Below, piece after piece: positions 1 through 8,634 of a stretch of 64,000 nucleotides of DNA. Each line of letters starts with the position of its first letter. Position 1 is the first letter of the stretch. This DNA is from Betaproteobacteria bacterium HGW-Betaproteobacteria-3 (GTDB taxonomy: Bacteria; Pseudomonadota; Gammaproteobacteria; Burkholderiales; Burkholderiaceae_C), in contig PHCI01000007.1 of the NCBI GenBank assembly GCA_002842205.1, positions 1 to 64,000 on the forward strand, in the 5' to 3' direction. The translations under genes were made by a program, and so were the position numbers. Under the pieces are notes generated by a model, which was not told the origin of the DNA, made no database searches, and saw only the letters and a program-made list of their open reading frames with translations.

Positions 1-248
1 GGTGGCGGTGGCGGTGGCGGTGGCGGTACTGGTGGCGCCGCAGGACTCGCGCCCGCCACGGGCGCGGCTCCACCTGGGGCGGCTGCCGACGGCGTGCCGA
101 CAACGGCCGCATCGTCCTGCAGATGCACCGACGCATCAAAGATATGGGCGCATTGGCCGCACCGCACCCACCCCTCGGAAATCCGGAGTTGGTCGGGCAC
201 GACCTTGAACGTCGTGGTGCAGGCGGGGCAGCGTGTGATCAGGCTCAT
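1..248 (-). CDS. DUF3426 zinc-ribbon protein, N-terminal part (truncated by window edge)
   Basis: At least 82 codons are visible; the rest lies outside the window. The N-terminus reads MSLITRCPACTTTFKV, then RCGQCAHIFDA about 20 residues later. These two CxxC-type pairs form the MJ0042-type zinc ribbon found at the start of DUF3426 proteins. A low-complexity Ala/Pro linker follows; its run of proline codons produces the GGTGGC repeat seen at positions 1-28 on the plus strand. Full-length family members usually have a membrane helix and a C-terminal DUF3426 domain, which cannot be seen here. The gene lies 35 bp downstream of prmA on the same strand, the usual Burkholderiales order after accBC-prmA. 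Its cellular role is not established. Confidence 0.8.
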   Translation of the reverse strand, partial: MSLITRCPACTTTFKVVPDQLRISEGWVRCGQCAHIFDASVHLQDDAAVVGTPSAAAPGGAAPVAGASPAAPPVPPPPPPPP

Positions 249-283
249 CAGCGTGCGATTGTAGGACCCACGTCCGCGCGGCC

Positions 284-1165
284 TCAGACGGTGGCGGTCA
301 TGAGAATCCAGCCGTCCTCGGTGTCGCTCACGACGAGTTGCGCATACGGCGCGTAGGCCGCTTTCAGTTCGTCGGCCTGGCGCGCCAGGATGCCGGCCAG
401 CACCAGGCTGCCACCGGCTTGCACATGCCCGCACAGCAGGGGCGCCAGCACCTTGAGCGGCGTGGCCAGAATGTTGGCCAGCACGGTCTGGTACTCGCCG
501 CGCGCCATTTCGGGCAAGCCTGCATTCAGGGGTGCCTGGTTGGCCGTGGCGTTGTCGCGTGTGGCCACCACCGCAGCCGGATCGATGTCCACCGCATCGA
601 CAGACGCCGCGCCGTAAAGGGCCGCGCCAATCGCCAGAATGCCCGAACCGCAGCCGTAGTCGAGCACGCGCTGCCCCTGCATCCCGTGGCGGGCGATCCA
701 GCGCAGGCACATGCGCGTGGTCGGGTGGGTGCCGGTGCCAAAGGCCAGCCCCGGGTCGAGCCGGATCAGTTGCCGGGCTTGCGCGGGGGGTTCATGCCAG
801 GTGGGGACGATCCAGAAATCGGGGGTGATCTCGACCGGCGTGAATTGCGACTGCGTCAGGCGCACCCAGTCCTGGTCCGGCACCGGGTGCACGCCCATGA
901 CCGTGCAGCCGGTGAAAAAGTCCTGCGCCGCCAGCAGCGCGGCGGCTTCGCGGGCCAGCGGTTCGTCGGCAAACAGCGCCAGGATGCGGGAGCGTTGCCA
1001 GCCCTCCTTGGGCGGCGGCATGCCGGGCTCGCCAAACAGGGCCTGCTCGGCGTCGGTCTGGGCGTCGGCGTCTTCCACGGACACGCTCAGCGCTTCCAGC
1101 GCGTCCAGCGCCTCGCACAAGGTTTCAACCCGGTCTTCGGGGCACAGCAACCGCAGCTCGAACAT
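284..1165 (-). CDS. prmA: Ribosomal protein L11 methyltransferase
   Basis: A 293-aa SAM-dependent methyltransferase that trimethylates ribosomal protein L11. The SAM-binding glycine motif is seen as VLDYGCGSGILAIG, preceded by the family signature LAFGTGTHPTTRMCL, and a catalytic-region VLANILATPL motif lies downstream. The length matches the family. The start at the MFELRLLCPEDR methionine is chosen because homologs begin there and the upstream in-frame sequence is only the antisense of accC. It lies 11 bp downstream of accC on the same strand, so it probably belongs to the accB-accC-prmA transcript. Confidence 0.93.
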   Translation of the reverse strand: MFELRLLCPEDRVETLCEALDALEALSVSVEDADAQTDAEQALFGEPGMPPPKEGWQRSRILALFADEPLAREAAALLAAQDFFTGCTVMGVHPVPDQDWVRLTQSQFTPVEITPDFWIVPTWHEPPAQARQLIRLDPGLAFGTGTHPTTRMCLRWIARHGMQGQRVLDYGCGSGILAIGAALYGAASVDAVDIDPAAVVATRDNATANQAPLNAGLPEMARGEYQTVLANILATPLKVLAPLLCGHVQAGGSLVLAGILARQADELKAAYAPYAQLVVSDTEDGWILMTATV

Positions 1166-1176
1166 GGGGCCGGGGG

Positions 1177-2526
1177 TCAGCGCGGATGCTGGCTCAGCCA
1201 TTCTTCGAGGTAGTGGATGTTGGTACCGCCCGCCATGAACTTGGCGTCCACCATCAATTCGCGGTGCAGCGGGATGTTGGTGCTGATGCCTTCGATCACG
1301 GTTTCGGCCAGCGCGGTCTGCATGCGCGCCAGCGCCTGCTCCCGCGTGTCGCCGTGCACGATGATCTTGCCGATCATCGAATCGTAATTGGGGGGCACGA
1401 AGTAGTTGGTGTAGACGTGCGAATCCACCCGCACGCCGGGCCCGCCGGGCGGGTGCCACATGGTGATGCGCCCCGGCGACGGCGTGAACTTGTAGGCGTC
1501 TTCGGCGTTGATGCGGCACTCGATGGCATGGCCGCGGATTTCAATCTGCCGCTGCGTGAACGGCAGTTTTTCGCCGGCGGCCACCATGATCTGGGTCTTG
1601 ACGATGTCCACGCCCGTGACCCACTCGGTCACCGGGTGCTCCACCTGCACGCGGGTGTTCATCTCGATGAAATAGAACTCGCCGTCCTCGTACAGGAATT
1701 CGAACGTGCCCGCACCGCGGTAGCCGATTTTCTTGCAGGCCGCCACGCAGCGTTCGCCCACCTTTTCAATCAGCTTGCGCGCAATGCCCGGCGCCGGCGC
1801 CTCTTCGATGACCTTCTGGTGGCGCCGCTGCATGGAACAGTCGCGCTCGCCCAGGTACACCGCGTTGCGATGCTTGTCGGCCAGCACCTGAATTTCAATG
1901 TGACGCGGGTTCTGCAGGAATTTCTCCATGTAGACCGCCGGATTGCCAAACGCCGCACCGGCCTCGGCCTTGGTCATCTGGACCGCATTGACCAGTGCCG
2001 CTTCGGTGTGCACCACGCGCATGCCACGCCCGCCGCCACCGCCTGCGGCCTTGATGATCACCGGATAACCGACAGCGCGGGCCGCACGGCGGATTTGCAC
2101 CGGGTCGTCGGGCAACTCGCCTTCGGAGCCGGGCACGCAAGGCACGCCGGCGCGGATCATGGCCTGCTTGGCCGACACCTTGTCGCCCATGATGCGGATC
2201 GACTCGGGCGTCGGACCGATGAACTGGAAACCGCTTTTTTCCACCCGTTCGGCGAAATCGGCGTTTTCGCTCAAGAAACCGTAGCCCGGGTGGATGGCCT
2301 CGGCGTCGGTCACCTCGGCCGCCGAGATGATGGCCGGCATGTTGAGGTAGCTCAGGCCGGACGGCGCCGGGCCGATGCAGACGGCCTCTTCGGCCAGCTT
2401 GACGTATTTGGCGTCGCGGTCGGCTTCGGAATACACCATGACCGCCCTGACACCGAGTTCACGGCAGGCGCGCTGGATCCGCAGGGCAATTTCACCGCGA
2501 TTGGCAACAAGGATTTTCTTGAACAT
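1177..2526 (-). CDS. accC: Acetyl-CoA carboxylase, biotin carboxylase subunit
   Basis: A 449-aa ATP-grasp enzyme that carboxylates the biotin on AccB with ATP and bicarbonate, the first half-reaction of malonyl-CoA synthesis. The N-terminus [17 protein letters not shown] is the classic biotin carboxylase N-domain start. A glycine-rich ATP lid ([13 protein letters not shown]) and the catalytic-region [14 protein letters not shown] are visible, followed by the C-terminal domain. The length equals that of E. coli AccC. It follows accB by 24 bp on the same strand. Confidence 0.97.
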   Translation of the reverse strand: MFKKILVANRGEIALRIQRACRELGVRAVMVYSEADRDAKYVKLAEEAVCIGPAPSGLSYLNMPAIISAAEVTDAEAIHPGYGFLSENADFAERVEKSGFQFIGPTPESIRIMGDKVSAKQAMIRAGVPCVPGSEGELPDDPVQIRRAARAVGYPVIIKAAGGGGGRGMRVVHTEAALVNAVQMTKAEAGAAFGNPAVYMEKFLQNPRHIEIQVLADKHRNAVYLGERDCSMQRRHQKVIEEAPAPGIARKLIEKVGERCVAACKKIGYRGAGTFEFLYEDGEFYFIEMNTRVQVEHPVTEWVTGVDIVKTQIMVAAGEKLPFTQRQIEIRGHAIECRINAEDAYKFTPSPGRITMWHPPGGPGVRVDSHVYTNYFVPPNYDSMIGKIIVHGDTREQALARMQTALAETVIEGISTNIPLHRELMVDAKFMAGGTNIHYLEEWLSQHPR

Positions 2527-2550
2527 GGAATAAGGCTGCGGGCTGGTGCG

Positions 2551-3009
2551 TCACTCGATCACGAACAGGGGTTGGCCGTATTCAACCGCCTGGCCGTTCT
2601 CGCCCAGAATCTGGGTCACGGTGCCCGATTGGTCGGCCTCGATCTCGTTGAGGATTTTCATGGCCTCGATGATGCAGATGGTGTCGCCCTGCTTGACCTG
2701 GCTGCCGATTTCAACGAACGATTTGGCACCGGGACTGGCCGAACGGTAGAACGTCCCGACCATCGGCGACTTGACGATGTGGCCTGCGGGCGCGGCCGGC
2801 GCAGCCACCGCTGCCACCGCCGGCGTCGGCACTGGCGCCGGGTTCGCCGCCGGGGCTGCGGCCGGCACGGCCAGGGTCATCGCTGTCGGGTAGCCTGCGG
2901 TGCCGCCCTTGACAATGCGGACCTTGCCCTCGGCTTCGGTTATTTCGAGTTCGGACACATTGGAGTCGGACACGAGGTCGATCAGTGTCTTGAGTTTGCG
3001 CAAATCCAT
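2551..3009 (-). CDS. accB: Acetyl-CoA carboxylase, biotin carboxyl carrier protein
   Basis: A 152-aa BCCP that carries biotin between the carboxylase and carboxyltransferase of acetyl-CoA carboxylase. It has an N-terminal helix-rich segment ([17 protein letters not shown]), a long Ala/Pro linker around residues 55-85, and a biotinyl domain ending with [12 protein letters not shown], in which the Lys is the biotinylation site (AMKI rather than the AMKM of E. coli, a common betaproteobacterial form). It heads accB-accC-prmA. The 126-bp region upstream is AT-rich and probably holds the promoter. No aroQ precedes it, although aroQ-accB is a frequent order in related bacteria. Confidence 0.96.
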   Translation of the reverse strand: MDLRKLKTLIDLVSDSNVSELEITEAEGKVRIVKGGTAGYPTAMTLAVPAAAPAANPAPVPTPAVAAVAAPAAPAGHIVKSPMVGTFYRSASPGAKSFVEIGSQVKQGDTICIIEAMKILNEIEADQSGTVTQILGENGQAVEYGQPLFVIE

Positions 3010-3135
3010 GGGGGCTCCAGCGGGGAAATTCTGAAAGGCGGGAATTTACATCAAATTCCGACAATTTCCAGCAACTGACGTTAATTTAAAATTAAATGCG
3101 CTAAAAAGCCTTAACCCCCGTTTACCCGGGGAGCG

Positions 3136-3768
3136 TCAGCGCAATCCGGCCCACGCCACAAGGTCTTGCTCAGACAGTTGCCCCATTTTACGATGAACAA
3201 TGCCACCCGCCCCGCCAACGACCACCGAGAACGGCAACCCCCCCACCACATTCCCCAGATCGCGGCCCAGGGCCATGCCATTGGGGCCGGCCATGGCCAT
3301 CGGAAAACTCACCGGGGCGGCCTGCAGGAAGCGTTGCACCGGCGCCAGTTGATCGACCGCCAGCCCGACCACTTGCCAACCGTTCGCTGCATTTTCCTTG
3401 TAAAAGCGATCGAGTAACGGCAATTCGGCCACGCAGGGTGGGCACCAGGTGGCCCAGAAATTGACCAGCAACGGCTTGCCCCGGAACTGGCTCAAGGCCA
3501 ATGGGGTGCCCGCTGGCGTGTCCAGCGTGAGCGCCCACAGCGGGTTGGCCGACCCGATGGCACCGGGGTTGGCGCCGCCCGCGGCGGCGTCGGCGGTCGC
3601 TGCGGGCCCCACCGCATGGGGTTGCAGCCGCCGCCAGGCCATGGCGGCGCCCGCCACGGCCGCGGCAGCCGCCACACCCAGGATCAGGCCCCGACGGCGG
3701 GGCGCTGCGGTGGTCGCCGTCGATTCGGGCGAAGGGGATGGGGAGGGTTCGCTCATGGGGGTCATCAT
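3136..3768 (-). CDS. TlpA/ResA-like membrane-anchored thioredoxin
   Basis: A 210-aa protein with a hydrophobic N-terminal segment (LILGVAAAAAVAGAAMA, about residues 28-45), which should act as a signal anchor, followed by a periplasmic thioredoxin fold. The redox motif is WATWCPPCVAELP. Such proteins reduce periplasmic disulfides, often during cytochrome c maturation; the specific partner here is unknown. Met codons at 3768, 3765 and 3756 are possible starts. 3768 gives an ATGA overlap with the upstream gene, implying translational coupling. No cytochrome maturation genes are nearby. Confidence 0.85.
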   Translation of the reverse strand: MMTPMSEPSPSPSPESTATTAAPRRRGLILGVAAAAAVAGAAMAWRRLQPHAVGPAATADAAAGGANPGAIGSANPLWALTLDTPAGTPLALSQFRGKPLLVNFWATWCPPCVAELPLLDRFYKENAANGWQVVGLAVDQLAPVQRFLQAAPVSFPMAMAGPNGMALGRDLGNVVGGLPFSVVVGGAGGIVHRKMGQLSEQDLVAWAGLR

Positions 3769-4349
3769 GCCTCAATCAGGGTGCGCAGGGCCCGCAAGTC
3801 ACCGCGGGGCGCGCGGCCTTTGGCGTCGGGCTTGAGGGCCCCGCGCAGGTCGTCATGGTCGTGGATCAGCAAATGGACCCCCACCGCCTCGCCCAGTTCC
3901 TCGCACCGGGCATGGACGCTGAGCGCGTCCACCAGGCGGCCGCCGGTGCCCGGGACGCTTCGCACCTCGTAGGCCACCTGCCGGTCGATCAGCGCCAGTT
4001 CGGCCGATTTGGGGTCGTCGCAATACAACTGGATATAGATGTCTGACAAACGGGTGGCCGTGCCGCGCCAGACCGCGCCCTGCAGGTGCGGCCGAAACGG
4101 GGCGAGCCGCTCCATCCAGACCAGCGCCAGCCGCCGCAGCGCCGCCAGCTCCGCGGGCTGCGTGTCGCCGCAGAACAGGGCGATGTAGTCGCGCACCTCG
4201 TCCTCGACCTGGTCGTTGTCGGGCAAGGCGGTACGTGCCGACAGGCCCAGCTGTTTGACCGCCCGGCGCTTGGCCGGGCCGTATTCGAGCCCCTCTTCCA
4301 CCACCAGGCGCGCGGTGGTGGCCGCAATCTCTGACTTCAGACTGTCCAT
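3765..4349 (-). CDS. Conserved protein of unknown function (194 aa)
   Basis: I do not recognise a characterised family. The 194-aa protein starts MDSLKSEIAATTARLVVEEG, is mostly helical in composition, acidic, and has no signal peptide or membrane segment. Conserved-looking stretches are GLEYGPAKRRAVKQLG, DIYIQLYCDDPKSAE and VHLLIHDHDD. It resembles short proteins that I recall being labelled UDP-N-acetylmuramate-alanine ligase in Comamonadaceae genomes. It has no P-loop and is far too short to be a Mur ligase, so that name would be wrong. It is coupled to the thioredoxin gene by an ATGA overlap and is divergent from the acyl-CoA synthetase gene. Confidence 0.75.
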   Translation of the reverse strand: MDSLKSEIAATTARLVVEEGLEYGPAKRRAVKQLGLSARTALPDNDQVEDEVRDYIALFCGDTQPAELAALRRLALVWMERLAPFRPHLQGAVWRGTATRLSDIYIQLYCDDPKSAELALIDRQVAYEVRSVPGTGGRLVDALSVHARCEELGEAVGVHLLIHDHDDLRGALKPDAKGRAPRGDLRALRTLIEA

Positions 4350-4430
4350 TTCGGGACATTTTGCACCGCCAGCCCATTGCCCGCCCTCCACGGCTTCCGT
4401 ACAGTGCCTGACACCAAGGAGACTTCTGCC

Positions 4431-6104
4431 ATGCAAAGCACCATGATGAACGTGCCGTTGTCGCTCAACCACCTGCTGGAGCGCGCCGGCACGCTGTTCG
4501 GTCAGGCAGAAATCGTCTCGCGCCTGCCCGACAAATCCCTGCGCCGCCACAGCTACGCCCAGTATTACCGCCGCACACGCTCGCTGGCCTCGGCGCTGGC
4601 GCAGCTCGGGCTGCACCAGGGCGACCGCGTGGCCACGCTGTGCTGGAACCACCATGCGCACCTGGAATGCTATTTCGGCATTCCGGCCGCCGGCGGCGTG
4701 ATGCACACGCTGAACCTGCGGCTGGCGCCCGACGAGATCGGCTGGATCGCCGGCAACGCGCAGGACCGCATCCTGATCGTGGACGATGTGCTGCTGCCGC
4801 TGTACCGGCAGTTTGCGCACCTGCACGCGTTTGAGCACGTGATCGTGTTCCCGTTCTCGGGCGCCCCAGTGCCCGCAGGGTTCACCGACTATGAAGCCCT
4901 GCTGGCCTCGGCCGACCCCGACGGTTTTGTCTATGCGCCGCACGGCGAAAACGACCCTGTGGCCATGTGCTACACCTCAGGCACCACCGGGCAGCCCAAG
5001 GGCGTGGTGTACTCGCACCGCTCCACCGTGCTGCACACGCTGGTGGCCAGCCTGGGCGATTTCTGGGGCCTGCGCGGCACCGACGTGGTGTTGCCCGTCA
5101 CCCCCATGTTCCACGCCAACAGCTGGGGCATGCCCTACGGCGCGGTGATGATGGGCGTCAAGCTGGTGTTCCCCGGCCCGCACCTGCACCCCGACGACCT
5201 GCTCGATCTGATGCAGCTGGAGCCGCCCACGCTGTCGCTGGGCGTTCCCACCATCTGGATGAGCCTGATCCAGACCTACGACGCCGCGCAGGCGGCCGAC
5301 TCGCCCCACCACGGCCGCTGGAAGCTGCCCCGGGGCATGCGCTCGCTGGTGGGCGGCGCGGCCGTGCCCGAAGCGCTGATCCGCGCGTTCGATGCGCACG
5401 GCATCTGGATCCTGCAGGGCTGGGGCATGACCGAAACCTCGCCCGTCTGCACCATCTCCTACCCCCGGGCCGAGCTGCGCGACGCCCCGCTGGACGAACG
5501 CTACCGCCGCGCCGCCATGGCCGGGGTGCCGGTGCCGCTGGTGGACTTGCGGGTGCGCGACGACACCGGCCAGGACCAGCCCTGGAACGGCCAGGCCGTG
5601 GGCGAGATCCAGGTGCGCGGGCCTTTCATCACCGGCCGCTACCACGTGCGCGACGGGGCCGGTCCGATGACCGAAGACGCCGCCGCCAAGTTCACCGCCG
5701 ACGGCTGGCTGCGCACCGGCGACGTGGCCTCGGTGGACCCGCTGGGCTTTGTGCGCATCACCGACCGCACCAAGGACCTGATCAAGTCCGGCGGCGAATG
5801 GATCAGCTCGGTGGACCTGGAAAACGCCCTCATGGCCCACCCGGCCGTGGCCGAGGCCGCGGTGATCGCCATCCCTGACGAGAAATGGAGCGAGCGCCCG
5901 CTGGCCTGCGTGGTGCTCAAACCTGGCCGGTCGGCCAGCGCGGCCGACTTTGCGGCGCACCTGCTGGCCCACCGATTTGCCAGGTGGCAACTGCCCGAGC
6001 GCTATGAGTTCATCGACGCCGTGCCACGCACCTCCACCGGCAAGTTCTGGAAGATGAAGTTGCGCGAGCGCTTTGCCACGCCCGCTGCGGCCCCGCCAGG
6101 CTGA
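4431..6104 (+). CDS. Fatty acyl-CoA synthetase (AMP-forming, AlkK/medium-chain type)
   Basis: A 557-aa acyl-adenylate/CoA ligase that activates fatty acids to acyl-CoA with ATP. The P-loop-like AMP motif YTSGTTGQPKGVVYSH is near residue 180, the motif GWGMTETSPVC near 345, and the hinge and C-terminal motifs WLRTGDVASVD and DRTKDLIKSGGEWIS near 430-460. A catalytic Lys lies in the terminal STGKFWK. The start at 4431 is chosen because an AAGGAGA ribosome site lies just upstream. The sequence best fits the medium/long-chain AlkK-like group; the actual substrate is not determinable. It is divergent from the 194-aa protein gene. Confidence 0.9.
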   Translation: MQSTMMNVPLSLNHLLERAGTLFGQAEIVSRLPDKSLRRHSYAQYYRRTRSLASALAQLGLHQGDRVATLCWNHHAHLECYFGIPAAGGVMHTLNLRLAPDEIGWIAGNAQDRILIVDDVLLPLYRQFAHLHAFEHVIVFPFSGAPVPAGFTDYEALLASADPDGFVYAPHGENDPVAMCYTSGTTGQPKGVVYSHRSTVLHTLVASLGDFWGLRGTDVVLPVTPMFHANSWGMPYGAVMMGVKLVFPGPHLHPDDLLDLMQLEPPTLSLGVPTIWMSLIQTYDAAQAADSPHHGRWKLPRGMRSLVGGAAVPEALIRAFDAHGIWILQGWGMTETSPVCTISYPRAELRDAPLDERYRRAAMAGVPVPLVDLRVRDDTGQDQPWNGQAVGEIQVRGPFITGRYHVRDGAGPMTEDAAAKFTADGWLRTGDVASVDPLGFVRITDRTKDLIKSGGEWISSVDLENALMAHPAVAEAAVIAIPDEKWSERPLACVVLKPGRSASAADFAAHLLAHRFARWQLPERYEFIDAVPRTSTGKFWKMKLRERFATPAAAPPG

Positions 6105-6163
6105 GGGCCCGCGCCTCGTTCGCCCAGGCCCAATCGCCAACAGGCGACCGCACGCCGATCTTC

Positions 6164-6230
6164 ATAGCTACATTTTATATAGCTAACTATGACCATTTGA
6201 CGGGGGCAAGAGGTCAAAAAAGCTTGAAAA
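6164..6230 (+). repeat. Dispersed repeat family A, copy 1 (intergenic, upstream of mpl)
   Basis: Contains TAGCTA, then TATATAGCTAACTATGACC, the core TTTGACGGGGGC, and a trailing AAAAGCTTGAAAA. It ends about 20 bp before the mpl start, so it probably lies in the mpl leader or promoter region. The core is nearly identical to the copies at 7631 and 51511. Orientation plus is defined by the GACGGGGGC strand. Confidence 0.8.
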
Positions 6231-6248
6231 TTACCGTAAAATCACGGC

Positions 6249-7634
6249 ATGCACATTCACATCCTCGGTATTTGCGGCACCTTCATGGGCGGCGTCGCGG
6301 CGCTGGCGCGGGAAGCCGGGCACAGGGTTACGGGCTGCGACGCGGGCGTGTATCCGCCCATGAGCGACCAGCTGCGCGCGCTGGGCATCGAGCTGATCGA
6401 AGGCTTTGGCGCCGACCAGATGGCGCTCGCGCCCGACCTCTACGTCGTGGGCAACGTGGTGTCGCGCGCCCGAGCGGCCGAAGGCACACCCAGATTCCCT
6501 TTGATGGAAGCCATCCTGGATGCGGGCGCACCCTACACCAGCGGCCCGCAGTGGATGAGCGAGCACATCCTGCAAGGCCGCCACGTGCTGGCCGTGGCCG
6601 GCACCCACGGCAAAACCACCACCACTGCCATGCTGGCCTGGATTCTGGAATCCGCGGGCCTGCAGCCGGGTTTTCTGGTGGGGGGCGTGCCGCTTAATTT
6701 CGGGGTTTCGGCGCGCTTGGGCACGGGCCGCACATTCACCATTGAAGCCGACGAATACGACACCGCGTTTTTCGACAAACGCAGCAAATTCGTGCACTAC
6801 CGGCCGCGCACGGCCATCCTGAACAACCTCGAATTCGATCACGCCGACATCTTTGACAACCTGGCCGCCATCGAGCGGCAGTTTCACCACCTGGTGCGCA
6901 CCGTGCCGTCCAGCGGCCGCGTGGTGGTCAACGGCCTCGAAGAAAGCCTGGACCGCGTGCTGCACCAGGGCTGCTGGAGCGAGCTGCGCAGCTTTGGCGC
7001 CGCCACCAGCGACTTCACCGCCAGCGGCGACCCCGGCGCGTTCACCGTGCTGCGCCGCGGCGAGCCGGTGGGGCAGGTGCGCTGGGCGCTGGGTGGCGTG
7101 CACAACCAGCTCAACGCACTGGCCGCCATCGCCGCAGCCGAACACGTGGGCGTGGCGCCCGACGCGGCCGCGCAGGCCCTGGGCACGTTCCAGAACGTGC
7201 GTCGGCGCATGGAAACCCGCGGCAGCGTGGCGCGCCCCGGCGGCGCCATCACGGTCTATGACGATTTTGCCCACCACCCCACCGCCATTCGCACCACGCT
7301 GGACGGGCTGCGCCGCCAGGTGGGCCCCTCGGCCCGCATCCTGGCGGTATTCGAGCCGCGCAGCAACACCATGAAGCTGGGCACCATGAAGGCCCAGCTG
7401 CCCTGGAGCCTGGAAGAAGCCAACCTCGCCTTCTGCCACAGCGGCGGGCTGGACTGGGACGCCACCGCAGCGCTGGCCCCCATGGGCGCACGGGCGCAGG
7501 TGGCCGGCGACATCGAAACACTGGCCGCCCAGGTGGCCGCCGCCGCCCAGGATGGTGACCATGTGCTGTGCATGAGCAACGGCGGGTTCGGAAATATTCA
7601 CGCCCGGCTGCTGGATTTACTCCGGAAGAAATAG
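6249..7634 (+). CDS. mpl: UDP-N-acetylmuramate:L-alanyl-gamma-D-glutamyl-meso-diaminopimelate ligase
   Basis: A 461-aa Mur ligase that joins recycled tripeptide directly to UDP-MurNAc in murein recycling. The N-terminal dinucleotide-like fold is seen as MHIHILGICGTFMGG, the ATP P-loop as [14 protein letters not shown] near residue 120, and the Mpl-specific DEYDTAFFDKRSKFVHY shortly after; family motifs YDDFAHHPTAI and FEPRSNTMK follow. The length matches E. coli Mpl. The gene is monocistronic and bracketed by two same-orientation family A repeats; the stop codon TAG lies inside the downstream copy. Confidence 0.95.
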   Translation: MHIHILGICGTFMGGVAALAREAGHRVTGCDAGVYPPMSDQLRALGIELIEGFGADQMALAPDLYVVGNVVSRARAAEGTPRFPLMEAILDAGAPYTSGPQWMSEHILQGRHVLAVAGTHGKTTTTAMLAWILESAGLQPGFLVGGVPLNFGVSARLGTGRTFTIEADEYDTAFFDKRSKFVHYRPRTAILNNLEFDHADIFDNLAAIERQFHHLVRTVPSSGRVVVNGLEESLDRVLHQGCWSELRSFGAATSDFTASGDPGAFTVLRRGEPVGQVRWALGGVHNQLNALAAIAAAEHVGVAPDAAAQALGTFQNVRRRMETRGSVARPGGAITVYDDFAHHPTAIRTTLDGLRRQVGPSARILAVFEPRSNTMKLGTMKAQLPWSLEEANLAFCHSGGLDWDATAALAPMGARAQVAGDIETLAAQVAAAAQDGDHVLCMSNGGFGNIHARLLDLLRKK

Positions 7635-7675
7635 CTGACTTCAACCATTTGACGGGGGCTAAAGGCACTTTTGAC
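7631..7675 (+). repeat. Dispersed repeat family A, copy 2 (overlaps mpl stop codon)
   Basis: Reads ATAGCTGACTTCAACC then ATTTGACGGGGGCTAAAGGC and ACTTTTGAC. The TAG inside its leading ATAGCT is the mpl stop codon. Same orientation as copy 1, so mpl is flanked by direct copies. Confidence 0.85.
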
Positions 7676-7796
7676 GCCTGAATTCGCGCCGCAGGCCGTG
7701 CGGCGCCAAGGCCGCACAACGGCCGGGCGGTTCACAAATAGCTTTTGCAATCGCCACCGCACCGGTGCAAACTGGCTCCAGACCCCGGAGGCCCGT

Positions 7797-8609
7797 ATGC
7801 GAACCTCTCATGCCCTCATCGCGGTGGCCAGTCTTGCAGCGGCGGCCACGGTGCAATCCCAGACGCTGCGCCCGTCCGCGGCGTCTTGGGGCCTGGACGC
7901 CGCGCCGCCCGGACTCTCGGCCGGTGTGGCCGACCCGTGGCACGCCAACGCCCTGCGCACCCCCTTGCTGTCACTGTACCAGCGCAACCTGCGGGATGGC
8001 GGTGCGCCGGGATTGCGACCGGCACCGGCGTCCTCGCTGGCTTTGGACATCGTCATGGCCACCGCCGAGGCCGCGCCGACCCTTGGCCTGCTGCGCCACC
8101 CGGTTGGGGCCACAGCGGCATCACCCGCCACCCGGTTCGCGCTTGGCCCCCAGCTGACCTGGCGCTGGAGCGATGACACCGCCCAGAGCAGTTGGCGCGT
8201 GGCCCTGCCGCTGCAGGGCGCGGTTTCGGCCCAGGGCACGGTGGCGCCACGCAGTTTTTCGCTCGGCCCCGAACTGATCTACGAGCGCCGCACGTCGGGC
8301 TGGCACTATGGCGCAAGCCTGGGCGCCCAGCTGGGTGATCGCACCACGTTCCAACCCTCGGGCTACGGATTGTTGCCGGGCAGCACGGTCGCCAGCGCCC
8401 TGGAGCGGCGCGGGCAGACCAGCTGGCGGCTGGGCCTGTCGGCCTCGCGGCCGCTGTCATCCGACTGGCAGGTGTTCACCTACGCACTGCTCGATTCACC
8501 CCGCAGCCTGGCACTCGGCAACCTCGCGCCCAGCGGCCCGGGCCTGACCCTGGGCGCTGGCGTGGCCTGGACCTGGATGCCGCCTTCGCCGCGTGCCGGC
8601 ACCGACTGA
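7797..8609 (+). CDS. Exported protein of unknown function, possible outer-membrane beta-barrel
   Basis: A 270-aa protein starting MRTSHALIAVASLAAAATV, which looks like a Sec signal peptide with cleavage after the Ala-rich core. The start at 7797 is supported by a GGAGG ribosome site about 6 bp upstream. The mature part has many short alternating hydrophobic/polar stretches (for example FSLGPELIYERR and WHYGASLGAQLG) and ends in an aromatic-containing segment before a short tail, consistent with an outer-membrane barrel, but no family is recognised. It is convergent with aroG. Confidence 0.7.
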   Translation: MRTSHALIAVASLAAAATVQSQTLRPSAASWGLDAAPPGLSAGVADPWHANALRTPLLSLYQRNLRDGGAPGLRPAPASSLALDIVMATAEAAPTLGLLRHPVGATAASPATRFALGPQLTWRWSDDTAQSSWRVALPLQGAVSAQGTVAPRSFSLGPELIYERRTSGWHYGASLGAQLGDRTTFQPSGYGLLPGSTVASALERRGQTSWRLGLSASRPLSSDWQVFTYALLDSPRSLALGNLAPSGPGLTLGAGVAWTWMPPSPRAGTD

Positions 8610-8634
8610 AGCACGCCGCCCGTGCGGTCGGCCG

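Noticed and set aside
1-28. GGTGGC microsatellite at the left edge
   Set aside because: It is explained as proline codons of the DUF3426 protein linker read on the minus strand.
1186-3078. Long plus-strand open frame (630 codons) opposite accC and accB
   Set aside because: Antisense shadow in GC-rich DNA; accC and accB on the minus strand have unmistakable domains and the plus-frame product has no recognisable motif.
3080-3130. Possible further family A copy in the accB upstream region
   Set aside because: The minus strand reads ACGGGGGTTAAGGCTTTTTAG, which is similar to the core and tail, but the rest does not match; too weak to list.
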